Shown in pieces: positions 1 through 8,678 of a stretch of 26,186 nucleotides of DNA. The DNA is from JAYOEY01 sp038120295 (GTDB taxonomy: Bacteria > Pseudomonadota > Alphaproteobacteria > MPNO01 > UBA2964), in the NCBI GenBank assembly GCA_038120295.1, contig JAYOLL010000036.1, forward strand, positions 1 to 26,186. Direction: 5' to 3'. The notes under the pieces are model-generated. The model was not told where the DNA came from, ran no database searches, and was given only the letters and a program-made list of their open reading frames with translations. How positions within the stretch are numbered: position 1 is the first letter of the stretch; each line of letters opens with the position of its first letter. Made by a program: the position numbers and the translations under genes.

Positions 1-162
1 CGCGCCATCGGCCCGCCAGTTGCTGCAGCCGACCGTGTCCCAGTCGTCGCCATTCCGGGTGTCCAGCAGCGTCACCCAGCCGGGGCCGGTTTGAGCGATA
101 GAAGGCGCGGCGGTCAGCGCCAGAAAAACCAGGGCAATGGCTGCGGAGAACCGTACGATCAC
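1..162 (-). CDS. Secreted DUF1080-like protein (partial, N-terminus only)
   Basis: Only the first 54 codons are inside the window; the gene continues past the left edge. It starts with GTG at 162, overlapping the TGA of the dioxygenase gene by four bases, which implies translational coupling. The N-terminus is a clear signal peptide: a short basic start, a hydrophobic stretch (AAIALVFLALTAA) and a likely cleavage site after PSIAQ. The mature start GWVTLLDTRNGDDWDTVG followed by NWRADGA resembles the beginning of DUF1080 / 3-keto-disaccharide hydrolase domains, a beta-jelly-roll fold found in secreted sugar-active proteins. The family call rests on this short segment only; the secretion signal is much more certain than the fold. 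Confidence 0.6.
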   Translation of the reverse strand, partial: MIVRFSAAIALVFLALTAAPSIAQTGPGWVTLLDTRNGDDWDTVGCSNWRADGA

Positions 163-1184
163 GCCGCCTCCACCGGGACGCCGCCTTGATCGTCGTAGGC
201 GCGGCGGGAATACATTATGTCGGGCAGCCTCTTCCAGCCGTCCATCCTGAGCCACAGCCGCAGCATGTGGCGCTTTTCCTCGATCTTCTCGAAATCCACG
301 TAATCGCGCCGTCCGTGAAGGATCAGACGGTTATTGAGATACTGGATGTCGCCTTTTTCCAGATCCATCTCGTAGACGATGTCGGACCGGTTGGCGACCT
401 CGTCCATATAGTCCAGCGCTTCCTGCTGTTTGTCGGTCAGGCTCGCGACGTTTTCGCGGATCGCGCGGGTGATGGTGAAGGGCACATACATGCATTCGAT
501 GCGCCCGTCGCATTCACTGAAGACCGGCACCGGATGGTCGCTGACCGGACTACCGCCGGTGCCTTCGACCTCGGCATGGAAATAGTAATAGCCCTCCATC
601 AGGGGCTCGATCAGGTCCGGGCGTTCGGCGAGGATCGTGTTGTAGATTGCCATCGAGGACGCGACCAGGCTTTCGCCGCCCGACCGCGCCTTCTTCAGGC
701 AGAGCAGCGCCACCACGTCGATGGGGTCGACATGCATCACCAGCGCGCCGGGCGAGCGGTAGGGCCGGCGCGTGTCCCCGGTATGGGTCATGTCCATCAC
801 GTGGCCGATCTTGTCGCCGCGATAGGATTGCGACAGGCCGAACCCCATATGGGCGCCGATGCCCCAGTGGATCAGGGCCAGGTCGTCGTCGTCATACCCG
901 TCGACCGGCACGTCCTTGATCAGGCAGAACCCGCGCCCGCGATGCAGCTCGTGGCGCATATCGGCGAATTCCGCCTCAAGGCTCGGCAGCGGAAAATCTT
1001 CCCTGGTGACGTCCTCGAACTTCTTGCCGGTCGCCTTGACGGACTCTACGGCGGCGTGAATTTCGTCGACCGATTGCGGCGAAAGCCGCCAGATCCAGTC
1101 GTCGCTGGCGGCGATATCGGCGCTCGACCAGATCCATCTGCCGGATTCGGGGACCGTTTCAGGCTGTGTCGCGGTTCCTGCCAT
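159..1184 (-). CDS. TauD/TfdA-type Fe(II)/2-oxoglutarate dioxygenase
   Basis: 341-residue non-haem iron, 2-oxoglutarate-dependent oxygenase of the TauD/TfdA superfamily, expected to be cytoplasmic. The iron-binding facial triad is visible: H and D in MHVDPIDVVALLCL (about residues 151 and 153 from the chosen start), and the distal H in RLILHGRRDY (about 290). The Arg that would bind 2-oxoglutarate is in RHMLRLWLR (about 309). The stretch GGESLVASS is typical of the family. An ATG also exists at 1190, but the GGGAG ribosome site touches it; it is six bases ahead of the ATG at 1184, so 1184 is preferred. The gene overlaps the secreted DUF1080-like gene downstream by four bases. The substrate cannot be read from sequence; sulfonates, chlorophenoxy acids and betaine-like compounds are all family substrates. 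Confidence 0.88.
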   Translation of the reverse strand: MAGTATQPETVPESGRWIWSSADIAASDDWIWRLSPQSVDEIHAAVESVKATGKKFEDVTREDFPLPSLEAEFADMRHELHRGRGFCLIKDVPVDGYDDDDLALIHWGIGAHMGFGLSQSYRGDKIGHVMDMTHTGDTRRPYRSPGALVMHVDPIDVVALLCLKKARSGGESLVASSMAIYNTILAERPDLIEPLMEGYYYFHAEVEGTGGSPVSDHPVPVFSECDGRIECMYVPFTITRAIRENVASLTDKQQEALDYMDEVANRSDIVYEMDLEKGDIQYLNNRLILHGRRDYVDFEKIEEKRHMLRLWLRMDGWKRLPDIMYSRRAYDDQGGVPVEAA

Positions 1185-1298
1185 GGCCATCTCCCTGTAT
1201 TGTGATCGGGCTATTGTCAGTGGATTCTCGCCATTATTACGCCAAAGCGGCGTTGATCAAGTGACCAGATTTCCTGCCCCTCATTGCGGAGCCTTCGC
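1185..1298. promoter_or_regulatory. Divergent intergenic region, presumed promoters
   Basis: About 110 bases separate the minus-strand dioxygenase gene from the plus-strand permease run, so promoters for both must lie here or inside the flanking ends. I see no convincing -35/-10 pair or operator palindrome. The identifiable elements are the two ribosome sites: GGGAG (minus strand) before 1184 and GGAG at 1288-1291 before the GTG at 1299. Confidence 0.4.
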
Positions 1299-2219
1299 GT
1301 GAACCCTTTTTCAACCGCCGCCGAGGCCATGATGCGCCAGATCGGGCGCTGGCCGCCGCCGGTTCAGTGCGCGTTCTGGATCGTCCTGTCGGGCACGCTG
1401 ATTACGATCCAGCTCGGTATCGTGCGGCTGATCGCCGATCAGGTCCACGTGTTCGAAATCATTTTTGTGCGCGCGTCGTTCGGGCTGCTGTTCATCCTGC
1501 CGATGCTGATCAAGGGCAGGGGAATCTATCTGAAGCCAAAGAAGCCGGGCCTTAATATCCTGTGCGGAGCGCTCGCCTTCATCGCGACCTTCTGTTTCTA
1601 CTTCGCCGCCAAGTACATGCCGCTGGCCGATATCACGGCGATCCATTTCATCAGGCCCGTTTTCGCCGCCTACGCCGCTGCGATCATTCTGGGCGAGGTG
1701 CTGAGCGGACGCCGCATTCTTGCCTTTGCGATGGCGGTCGTCGGGGCGGCCATCATCATCCGGCCCGGCTACGTGGACTTCAATGTCGGCATCCTGTTTG
1801 TGTTCGGCGTGATCGCGGTGCAGAGCTGGAACCCGATCAACCGCAAAAAGCTGTCGGCGGTTGAGCATCCCGATACGGTCGCGGTCTGGAACGTGCTGGT
1901 TGTCCTCCCGCTCGGCGCGATCTGTACGATATTCGTCTGGACCACGCCGACGCTCGAACAGCTTGGCTGGATGGCGGCCATCGGCATTCTTGAGATGATC
2001 AACCAGCGGGTGCTGGCGCGCGCCTACGTTCAGGGCGATGCGATCCTGGTGGTCGGGCTGCATTATACGCGGCTCCCCATAGCGGCCATCGTCGGGTTCC
2101 TGATGTTCGGCGATGTGCCCGAAATCTGGATCTGGATCGGCGGCACCGTGATCGCGTTCGCTGCAATCTTCCTCGCTCGTAGTGAGGTAAAAGCGGCGAA
2201 AAAGGCCAGCGGGCAGTGA
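1299..2219 (+). CDS. EamA-family (DMT) permease, first of three
   Basis: Integral inner-membrane protein of about 306 residues with the duplicated five-helix EamA layout (about ten hydrophobic segments) of the drug/metabolite transporter superfamily. Typical signatures are FEIIFVRASFGLLFILPML after helix 2, YMPLADITAIHFIRPVFAA at the end of the first repeat, and VPEIWIWIGGTVI before the last helix. The GTG at 1299 is chosen because GGAG lies seven bases upstream and because it gives the same N-terminal length before the conserved W-P-x-x-VQ-x-AFW block as the next paralogue; a TTG at 1284 would add five residues. It overlaps the next gene by four bases (GTGA). Substrate unknown: family members export amino acids, nucleosides, metabolites or drugs. 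Confidence 0.88.
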   Translation: MNPFSTAAEAMMRQIGRWPPPVQCAFWIVLSGTLITIQLGIVRLIADQVHVFEIIFVRASFGLLFILPMLIKGRGIYLKPKKPGLNILCGALAFIATFCFYFAAKYMPLADITAIHFIRPVFAAYAAAIILGEVLSGRRILAFAMAVVGAAIIIRPGYVDFNVGILFVFGVIAVQSWNPINRKKLSAVEHPDTVAVWNVLVVLPLGAICTIFVWTTPTLEQLGWMAAIGILEMINQRVLARAYVQGDAILVVGLHYTRLPIAAIVGFLMFGDVPEIWIWIGGTVIAFAAIFLARSEVKAAKKASGQ

Positions 2220-3130
2220 ACGACCGAAAATTCATCACCGCCCGGATCGAGGAATGGGTCGGGACCTGGCCGACTGCCGTGCAGGCGGCCTTCTGGATGC
2301 TGATCATCGGCACGCTGGTGACCTTTACGCTGGTGTTCGCGCGGCGCGTCAGCCCGGAAATCCACGTGTTCGAGATCGTGTTCTTTCGTTCGCTGTTCGC
2401 GCTGCTGTTCGCCGCCCCGATGCTGATCAAAAAGGGCGTGTCGTCAATCCGCATCAACCGGCCCGGTCTCGTGACCTTCAGGGGCGGGCTGGCGTTTTTC
2501 GGCAGCGCTGCGTTTTTCTATGCCGCGACCCTGATGCCGCTTGCCGACGTGACCTCGATCATTTTCATCCGGCCCATCGTGGCGACGGTCGCCGCGATCA
2601 TCTTTCTGCATGAGATCGTCGGGCTGCGCCGCTGGTCGGCCATCCTATGTGGTGTGATCGGCGCGCTGATCATTGTCCGGCCCGGCTTCGCGGACCTCAA
2701 TATCGGTGTGCTGTTCGCGCTGGTGACCGTATGCACGCTGACCTGGAACACCATCAATCTGAAGGTCCTGACGCGGCACAATACCTCGGACGCGCTGGCC
2801 GTCTGGCACATGGCGGTGATGATGCCGCTCGGCGGGATCGCGTGCCTGTTCGTCTGGACGACGCCGACGCTGGAACAGCTTTTCTGGATGTTCCTGATCG
2901 GCGTGTTCGAGCTGTTCTCGCAGCGCGCGATGTCGCGCGGTTACAAGGCCGCCGATACGACGGTGCTGATGGCGTTTACCTTTCTGCGCCTGCCGGTCGC
3001 CGCCGTGCTCGGCTTCTTCCTGTTCGGCGAGGTGCCCGAAATCTGGGTATGGGTCGGCGCCGCCGTTATTGCCGCATCCTCGATCTATATCGCGCACCGC
3101 GAATCCGTGACGGCGAAGGCGAAATCGTGA
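2216..3130 (+). CDS. EamA-family (DMT) permease, second of three
   Basis: 304-residue membrane protein with two EamA repeats. It is a close paralogue of the preceding gene: the block VQ-x-AFW, HVFEIVFFRSLFALLFAAPMLIK, FVWTTPTLEQLFWM and FGEVPEIWVWVGAAVI all line up at the same spacing, so the two probably arose by tandem duplication. Translation starts at a GTG that overlaps the preceding TGA, with no strong ribosome site of its own, which suggests coupling. Close paralogy plus coupled translation would fit either a two-protein transporter (as known for some small DMT pairs, though those are the four-helix SMR type) or divergence of substrate range. Substrate unknown. Confidence 0.87.
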   Translation: MNDRKFITARIEEWVGTWPTAVQAAFWMLIIGTLVTFTLVFARRVSPEIHVFEIVFFRSLFALLFAAPMLIKKGVSSIRINRPGLVTFRGGLAFFGSAAFFYAATLMPLADVTSIIFIRPIVATVAAIIFLHEIVGLRRWSAILCGVIGALIIVRPGFADLNIGVLFALVTVCTLTWNTINLKVLTRHNTSDALAVWHMAVMMPLGGIACLFVWTTPTLEQLFWMFLIGVFELFSQRAMSRGYKAADTTVLMAFTFLRLPVAAVLGFFLFGEVPEIWVWVGAAVIAASSIYIAHRESVTAKAKS

Positions 3131-3143
3131 GCGGTGCCCGATT

Positions 3144-4010
3144 ATGAGCGGGACCACCCGAGGCGCACTGTGGATGACCACCGCGGTCGTGCTGTTCTCG
3201 ATGATGACCATACTGATCCGTATGGTGGGCGACGATATCCCGCCCTACGAGATCATCTTCGTGCGCGGCATGGTGTCGATGGCGATTCTCGTCCCGTGGC
3301 TGATGCGCGTCGGCATGGTCGGGCTCCGCACTTCCAGGAAAGGATTGCTGTTTTCGCGCGGCGCGCTGACCAGCATCGGGCTGATCCTGTGGATATACGC
3401 GCTGACCCGCATGCCGCTGGCCGAGGTCGTCGCGCTGCATTTCACCCTGCCGCTATTCGGCGTGATTCTCGCCGTGATCTTCCTGCGCGAACAGGTCGAT
3501 GCGCACCGCTGGGGCGCCATAGCGCTGGGCTTCCTCGGCACGGCGGTGATTCTGCGGCCCGGCGTCGCGGCGATCGATCCGGTGGCATTTCTCGTGCTGG
3601 CCTCGGCGCTGGCCTATGCCGGGACCGGCGTGGTGACCAAGATCCTGGTGAAGACAGAAAGCTCCGCGGCCATCGTGTTCTATGTCAGCCTGTTTACCGC
3701 ATTGGCGTTCGCCATTCCCTGCGCCATCCACTGGGTGGCCCCTTCGCCGGAGCAGTGGGCGATGCTGCTGGCCATTGCGCTGTTGAACGTGCTGGGGCAG
3801 AGCTGTCTCAACCGCAGCCTGACGGCCGCCGACGCCAGCTTCGTCCTGCCATTCGATTTCCTCCGCCTGCCTTTCGCCGCGGCCGCCGGCGTGTGGCTTT
3901 TTTCCGAAAGCCCCGACATCTGGACATTCATCGGCGCCGGAATCATCTTCGGCGCGACCTACTATCCGACCTGGCGGGAGAGGCGGAAACGGGCAAGGGC
4001 GCCGGACTGA
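3144..4010 (+). CDS. EamA-family (DMT) permease, third of three
   Basis: 288-residue ten-helix membrane protein of the EamA/DMT type beginning 13 bases after the second permease gene. The family signatures remain (PPYEIIFVRGMVSMAILVPW, RMPLAEVVALHFTLPLFG, SPDIWTFIGAGIIF), but it is clearly more divergent than the first two, lacks the WTTPTLEQL loop they share, and starts directly at the first helix without their roughly 20-residue N-terminal extension. Likely co-transcribed with them. It may descend from an older duplication or a separate acquisition. Substrate unknown. Confidence 0.87.
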   Translation: MSGTTRGALWMTTAVVLFSMMTILIRMVGDDIPPYEIIFVRGMVSMAILVPWLMRVGMVGLRTSRKGLLFSRGALTSIGLILWIYALTRMPLAEVVALHFTLPLFGVILAVIFLREQVDAHRWGAIALGFLGTAVILRPGVAAIDPVAFLVLASALAYAGTGVVTKILVKTESSAAIVFYVSLFTALAFAIPCAIHWVAPSPEQWAMLLAIALLNVLGQSCLNRSLTAADASFVLPFDFLRLPFAAAAGVWLFSESPDIWTFIGAGIIFGATYYPTWRERRKRARAPD

Positions 4011-4011
4011 T

Positions 4012-4036
4012 CTGGATCAATGCCCGATTGATCCGG
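4012..4036 (+). terminator. Weak hairpin after the permease run
   Basis: GGATCAA (4014-4020) and TTGATCC (4028-4034) form a perfect seven-pair stem, extendable to nine with one G-U, around a seven-base loop. It starts two bases after the third permease stop codon. There is no T-run after it, so it is not a textbook intrinsic terminator; it may protect the 3' end or act with Rho. Confidence 0.35.
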
Positions 4037-4081
4037 CGCAGATAGGTAGGGTGCGATATTCCTCGCAAACGGAGAGCACCC

Positions 4082-4348
4082 ATGAACCATCATCACAGAA
4101 AGATCCTGCAAAAGGTTTTTGCCCATCCGATAAGCAGCAACCTGTCCCTGAAGGAAGTAGAGAGTGTGCTGAAGGAGCTGGGCGCGGAAATAGACGAGGC
4201 GCATAGCGGGAAGATTCACGTGTCCCTGAACGGGCACACCGCCAATTTTTCGCACGGCCATCACAGCCTGCCGAAGGAAGAGGTCGCGCAGATCCGGAAG
4301 TTTATCGAAACCTGCGGCGTCGACCCCGAACGCGACTACCCGGTCTGA
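4082..4348 (+). CDS. Small HicA-like protein, no HicB partner
   Basis: 88-residue protein beginning MNHHHRKILQKVFAHP, with an alpha-beta-beta-beta-alpha pattern: helix SLKEVESVLKELG, strands around EIDEAHSGKIHVSLNG and TANFSHGHH, and a last helix VAQIRKFIETCGV. This matches the small HicA-type (dsRNA-binding-fold) proteins often annotated as HicA toxins. Classic HicA has a catalytic His in a Gly-Ser-His strand; here the corresponding stretch reads SGKIHVSLNG, so a His (H46) is nearby but the motif is not canonical. No antitoxin-like gene is adjacent: upstream is a permease and downstream is polA on the other strand. A ribosome site (CGGAGA, about 4070) precedes the ATG. I read it as a stand-alone HicA-fold protein, possibly not a toxin. 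Confidence 0.65.
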   Translation: MNHHHRKILQKVFAHPISSNLSLKEVESVLKELGAEIDEAHSGKIHVSLNGHTANFSHGHHSLPKEEVAQIRKFIETCGVDPERDYPV

Positions 4349-4355
4349 TTTTCGC

Positions 4356-4371
4356 AGGCGCTAATGCGCCT
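4356..4371. terminator. Short bidirectional hairpin between convergent genes
   Basis: AGGCGC-TAAT-GCGCCT is a perfect six-pair stem sitting in the 12-base gap between the HicA-like gene and polA, and including the polA stop codon. On the minus strand it is followed by GCGAAAA, and on the plus strand by CGTTCC, so neither side has a U-tract. It could weakly terminate or stabilise both transcripts. Confidence 0.3.
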
Positions 4372-7198
4372 CGTTCCAGTTCGCGCCCGTGCCCGTGTCG
4401 CAGACCAGCGGTACGGAAAGGTCGGCGGCGGCTTCCATGACGGCGCGGACGGTTTCGGTCGTGGCGTCGAGCTCCTTCTCGGGCACCTCGAAAATCAGCT
4501 CGTCATGCACCTGCAGCAGCATTTTCGCCGATAGCCCGGCCTCCGACAGCGCGCCCGGCATGCGGATCATGGCGCGCTTGATGATATCGGCGGCGGACCC
4601 CTGCAGCGGCGCGTTGATGGCGGCGCGTTCCTGGAAGTTGCGGCGCGCCGGGTTCTTGTCCTCGATGCCCGGCGTATGGATACGCCGGCCGAAGATGGTC
4701 GAGACGAAGCCCTGCTCGTGCGCCTGTTTCTTCATCCGGTCCATATACTCGACGACGCCCGGATAGCGTTCAAAATAGGCCTCGATATAGCTCTTGGCGT
4801 CCGATTGCGGGATCGAGAGCTGGCGCGCCAGCCCGAACGGCGAGATGCCGTAGATGATGCCGAAATTGATCGCCTTGGCGCGGTTTCGGGTCGGCGAATC
4901 CAGCTCGTCTATGGGGATGCCGAAAACCTCCGAGGCTGTTATGGCGTGAATGTCGGCGCCCTCGCGGAAGGCCTGTTTCAGCGCGTCGATCCCGGCGACA
5001 TGGGCGAGAAGCCGCAACTCGATCTGAGAATAGTCGGCGGACAGCAGAACATGGCCCTTCTCGGCGACGAAGGCGGTGCGGATCTTGCGGCCTTCCTCGG
5101 TGCGGACGGGGATGTTCTGCAGGTTCGGATCGTTTGACGACAGTCGTCCGGTGGAGGCGATGGCCTGGGCGTAGGAGGTATGGACGCGCTTTGTCTTCGG
5201 GTTGATCTGGCCGATCAGCGCGTCCGTGTAGGTGCTCTTGAGCTTCGACAGCTGCCGCCAGTCCAGCACACGGGCGGGCAGGTCGTGCCCCTGCGCGGCG
5301 AGACCCTCCAGCACGTCGGCGCCGGTGCCGTAGGCGCCCGTTTTACCCTTCTTGCCGCCGGGCAGCGACATCTCGTCGAACAGAACTTCGCCAAGCTGTT
5401 TGGGAGAGCCGATATTGAATTCGTGCCCGGCAAGCCCGTGGATTTCCTCGCCGAGCTGCGCAATGCGCTTCTCGAAATCGTCCGACAGTTCCTTCAGCAT
5501 CGCGGCGTCGACCTTGATGCCGGTCTCTTCCATCTGCTGGAGCACACCGACCAGCGGCCGCTCGATTCGTTCGTACACCGTGGCCATATGCTCAAGGGCG
5601 AGCCGCGGCTTGAGTACGGCATGAAGCCCGAGCGTCACGTCGGCGTCTTCAGCCGCGTAATCGAGCGCCGCATCGAGCGCGACCTCCTCGAACCCGATTT
5701 TATTCCGTCCCGTACCGGTGACCTCGTTGTACTTGATGTTGGTGCGGCCCAGATGGATCTGCGTCAGCTCGTCTAGCCCGTGCCCGCGAAGGCCGCCGTC
5801 CAGCACATAGGACAGCAGCATCGTGTCGTCGACCGGTCCGACCGCGACATCGTGCCGCGCCAGCACTTCGAGATCGTACTTGGCGTTATGCAGCAGCTTG
5901 AGCGTGCCGGGGTCTTCCAGCATCGGCTTCAGCGCTGCGATGGCCTTCTTCATCGCGATCTGTTTAGGCGCGCCTTTGTCGCCGTCGCCGTCTGCACTCC
6001 CGTCGAGATCCAGGCTCCCCTGTTCGCGCGGCGCGACATGGCCGAGCGGGATATAGCAGGCGCGCGCGCCATCGACCGGTTTCGGCAGGGCGAGCGATAC
6101 GCCGACGAGGTCGGCGATAAGGGAATCGAGCGAGGTCGTTTCGGTATCCACCGCGACGAGACCCTGCGTCATGGCGGCCTCGACCCAGCGGGCGAGGGCC
6201 TTCTCATCCTGCACCAGCGCGTAGCCGCCTTCGGACGCCGCCGCGCCCGACTCGGTCCTTTCGTCGTCGTGATCGACCAGATGTCCGGCAGTCGCTAACG
6301 CCGATTTCACCCGCGCGAGGATCGACTTGAACCCCTGTTTCTCCAGGAACCCGATCAGCGTATCCGGGTCGGGCTCTTCCAGTTCGAAGCTGTCATAACT
6401 TCGGTCGACCGGCACGTCGTCGCGCAACGTCACCAGCTGCAGCGAAATACGGGCGAGCTCCGCGTTCTCGATCAGGTTCTGTCTCCGCTTGGGCTGCTTG
6501 ATCTCTTCCGCCCGGTTCAGCAGCGTTTCCAGGTCGCCGTACTCGCCCAGCAGCTGCGCTGCCGTCTTGACGCCGATGCCAGGTACGCCCGGCACGTTAT
6601 CGGTTGAATCGCCGGCCAGCGCCTGCACCTGCGTCACCAGCTCCGGCCCGACGCCGAACTTTTTCATCACCTCGTCGGGGCCGATCGGCGTTCCCTTCAT
6701 CGGATCCTGCAGGGCGATGCCGTCGCCGACCAGCTGCATCAGGTCCTTGTCGGATGACACCACCGTGACCTCGATCCCGTCGGCGGCGGCGGCCTTCGCG
6801 TAGGTCGCAATTAAATCGTCGGCCTCATATCCTTCCATCTCCACGGTTGGCAGGCCGAACGCCTTCACCGATTCGCGGATCAGCGGGAATTGCGGGATCA
6901 GATCTTCCGGCGGCGGAGGGCGGTTGGCCTTGTATTCGGCATAGATGTCGCTCCGGAACGTCTTGCGCGCGGTATCGAACACGACGCAGAGATATTCGGC
7001 CTCCGAATCGTCGACCAGCTTCAGCAGCATCGAGGTAAAGCCGTACACTGCGTTGACTGGTGTGCCGTCCGGCCGGGTCATGGGGGGAAGCGCATGATAG
7101 GCGCGGAAGATATAGCCCGACCCGTCGATCAGAATCAGCCGGTCCGGTGCGCCGTCAGCGCCTTTCGAGGCCGTCGCTTCCTTCGCCTGTGTCGCCAT
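4361..7198 (-). CDS. polA: DNA polymerase I
   Basis: 945-residue family A DNA polymerase that fills gaps, removes Okazaki primers and takes part in repair. Three domains are complete. The N-terminal 5'-3' exonuclease/FEN domain covers about 18-300 (LILIDGSGYIFRAYHAL, EGYEADDLIATYA, SSDKDLMQL, GDSTDNVPGVPGIG). The proofreading 3'-5' exonuclease covers about 325-530 and keeps its acidic residues: DTE at 351-353, D442 in NAKYDLE, D518 in YAAEDAD. The polymerase domain covers about 545-945 with motif A DYSQIELRL (D722), motif B RNRAKAINFGIIYG (R771, K775, F779, Y783) and motif C VHDE (D899, E900). The ATG at 7198 has GGGAG upstream; a longer reading from 7261 adds 21 residues of non-family sequence and is rejected. 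Length and motifs are normal for a proteobacterial PolA. Confidence 0.97.
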   Translation of the reverse strand: MATQAKEATASKGADGAPDRLILIDGSGYIFRAYHALPPMTRPDGTPVNAVYGFTSMLLKLVDDSEAEYLCVVFDTARKTFRSDIYAEYKANRPPPPEDLIPQFPLIRESVKAFGLPTVEMEGYEADDLIATYAKAAAADGIEVTVVSSDKDLMQLVGDGIALQDPMKGTPIGPDEVMKKFGVGPELVTQVQALAGDSTDNVPGVPGIGVKTAAQLLGEYGDLETLLNRAEEIKQPKRRQNLIENAELARISLQLVTLRDDVPVDRSYDSFELEEPDPDTLIGFLEKQGFKSILARVKSALATAGHLVDHDDERTESGAAASEGGYALVQDEKALARWVEAAMTQGLVAVDTETTSLDSLIADLVGVSLALPKPVDGARACYIPLGHVAPREQGSLDLDGSADGDGDKGAPKQIAMKKAIAALKPMLEDPGTLKLLHNAKYDLEVLARHDVAVGPVDDTMLLSYVLDGGLRGHGLDELTQIHLGRTNIKYNEVTGTGRNKIGFEEVALDAALDYAAEDADVTLGLHAVLKPRLALEHMATVYERIERPLVGVLQQMEETGIKVDAAMLKELSDDFEKRIAQLGEEIHGLAGHEFNIGSPKQLGEVLFDEMSLPGGKKGKTGAYGTGADVLEGLAAQGHDLPARVLDWRQLSKLKSTYTDALIGQINPKTKRVHTSYAQAIASTGRLSSNDPNLQNIPVRTEEGRKIRTAFVAEKGHVLLSADYSQIELRLLAHVAGIDALKQAFREGADIHAITASEVFGIPIDELDSPTRNRAKAINFGIIYGISPFGLARQLSIPQSDAKSYIEAYFERYPGVVEYMDRMKKQAHEQGFVSTIFGRRIHTPGIEDKNPARRNFQERAAINAPLQGSAADIIKRAMIRMPGALSEAGLSAKMLLQVHDELIFEVPEKELDATTETVRAVMEAAADLSVPLVCDTGTGANWNEAH

Positions 7199-7334
7199 GA
7201 TGTCGCTCCCGTGAGTCTGCCGACAAGATGCCGCAGGGACAGGGAGGAGTCGAGGGGACATCGCCTCTACTCTCTGGGTTTCGAGGCGCCGGGTTTCGGG
7301 GGAAGCGAGTTCGCTCCTCTATCGGCGGAAATCT

Positions 7335-8591
7335 TCAGCCTGTCAGCGCCTGCCGGATCGATTTATGGCGGGTAAAGGCGAATACGATGACGGCCGCGCT
7401 GAATCCCGCCCCGGCCAGCAACGGCCACTGGAAGCCGTAATACCCCGAAACGCCGCCGATCAGCAGCGCGCCGACGGCCGGACCGGAACGGTTGAGCAAC
7501 CCCCAGAGCGACATGACACGGCCCCGCAGGTCGCCCTGCACGGTCGACTGCACGATGACCTGTCCGGCGATATTGATCCCTACCTGAGACATGGACAGGA
7601 AGACCACGCAGCCGGCGGCGAACCAGAAGTCGGAGCGCGTGATAAACAGGGTGAGGAACACAAGGGAACAGAAGATCGCGATCCAGTAAGCACGTAGAAT
7701 CGTTTCCACCCGGGTCAGGTTCCCGATCAGCGGTCCCGCGACGATCGCCCCGAGCCCCGCGGCGGACACCATGACTGCGACTCCTTCCTTCGGATCGTGA
7801 CCGAACACTGTTTCGGACAGACCAGGCAGCAGCTCCATATAGGCGCGGAGCAGAACTGAAGACACGGTCATGTTGAGAAACAAATACTTGATCGCCGAAT
7901 GACGAATGACGTAGCCGAACCCTTCCTGAAGATGGGCGAACATGCTGCGCCCGGCTGCCGCGCGCTTGTCGGGATTGACCAGTTCCACGAAGAAAAGCGC
8001 GACCAGAAACACCAGGTAGGCTGCGGCATTGGCGGCGAAGACCATCCCGGCGCCCCAGATCACGAGAATAGGCGCAGCAAGCGCCGGTCCGACAAAGCGG
8101 CCAAGGTTGAACAATGTCGAGTGCAGCGCTATGGCCGAAGACAGGTCTTCGCGCGGCACCAGGTTGGGTCCGATGGCCATCCGGACCGGCGTCCAGAACC
8201 CGGCGGCAAGCCCGTGAATCACGGCGAAAAAGGTCAGCAGGTAGATATCGACCAGGTCGGCCAGGGTCAGGGCCGCAAGCAGCGCCGTTACGACCATAAT
8301 CGCAAACTGGACGATGCGCGCCATCTTGAGGCGGTCATGCCGGTCGGCAAGCGTTCCCGCGATGGGCGCGATCAGGATGCCGGGCAGCGCTTCGGCGAGC
8401 GCGACGATTCCAAGCCACCAGCCGGAATGAGTCAGATCCCAGGTCATGTACTGGAGGCCAATCCGGTAGAACCAGACCCCGGCGCCGGACAGCCAGCTCG
8501 ACAGTTCCACGATCACGAAATTCCGGTGCCGGAAGGCGCGCAGAATGCTCTTGTTTGCGAGCATGTCGATCAGGGAAGCGAACATTGGCAC
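7335..8591 (-). CDS. MFS exporter, EntS-like (MFS_3)
   Basis: 418-residue inner-membrane protein with about twelve hydrophobic segments and the loop 2-3 MFS signature GTLADRHDRLKMARIVQ. The start LRAFRHRNFVIVELSSWLSGAGVWFYRIGLQYMTWDLT and the block FWTPVRMAIGPNLVPREDLSSAIALHSTLFNLGRFVGPALA are characteristic of the EntS/TIGR00900-type transporters, which usually export siderophores or drugs by proton antiport. No siderophore genes are in the window. The start is uncertain: GTG 8591, ATG 8585 and ATG 8564 are in frame and none has a strong ribosome site. It is about 90 bases downstream of the ABC exporter pair on the same strand and may be co-transcribed with it. Confidence 0.85.
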   Translation of the reverse strand: MPMFASLIDMLANKSILRAFRHRNFVIVELSSWLSGAGVWFYRIGLQYMTWDLTHSGWWLGIVALAEALPGILIAPIAGTLADRHDRLKMARIVQFAIMVVTALLAALTLADLVDIYLLTFFAVIHGLAAGFWTPVRMAIGPNLVPREDLSSAIALHSTLFNLGRFVGPALAAPILVIWGAGMVFAANAAAYLVFLVALFFVELVNPDKRAAAGRSMFAHLQEGFGYVIRHSAIKYLFLNMTVSSVLLRAYMELLPGLSETVFGHDPKEGVAVMVSAAGLGAIVAGPLIGNLTRVETILRAYWIAIFCSLVFLTLFITRSDFWFAAGCVVFLSMSQVGINIAGQVIVQSTVQGDLRGRVMSLWGLLNRSGPAVGALLIGGVSGYYGFQWPLLAGAGFSAAVIVFAFTRHKSIRQALTG

Positions 8592-8678
8592 TTCAATGGA
8601 ATAGCCGGCAAATCGAGCCAGCGAAGAAACCCAGTTTACGTCTGCGGCGTGCGCATTACACCCGAAAGGATGCCGGGT

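Noticed and set aside
186..1205. 339-codon open frame on the plus strand
   Set aside because: Antisense to the TauD-type gene with its intact iron-binding triad; shadow frame.
3134..4045. 303-codon plus-strand frame overlapping the third permease
   Set aside because: Arg/Ala/Gly-rich, without hydrophobic segments; the frame at 3144-4010 has the real permease motifs.
7199..7261. 21-residue N-terminal extension of DNA polymerase I
   Set aside because: The GGGAG site lies before the ATG at 7198, and the extra residues do not fit the family start.
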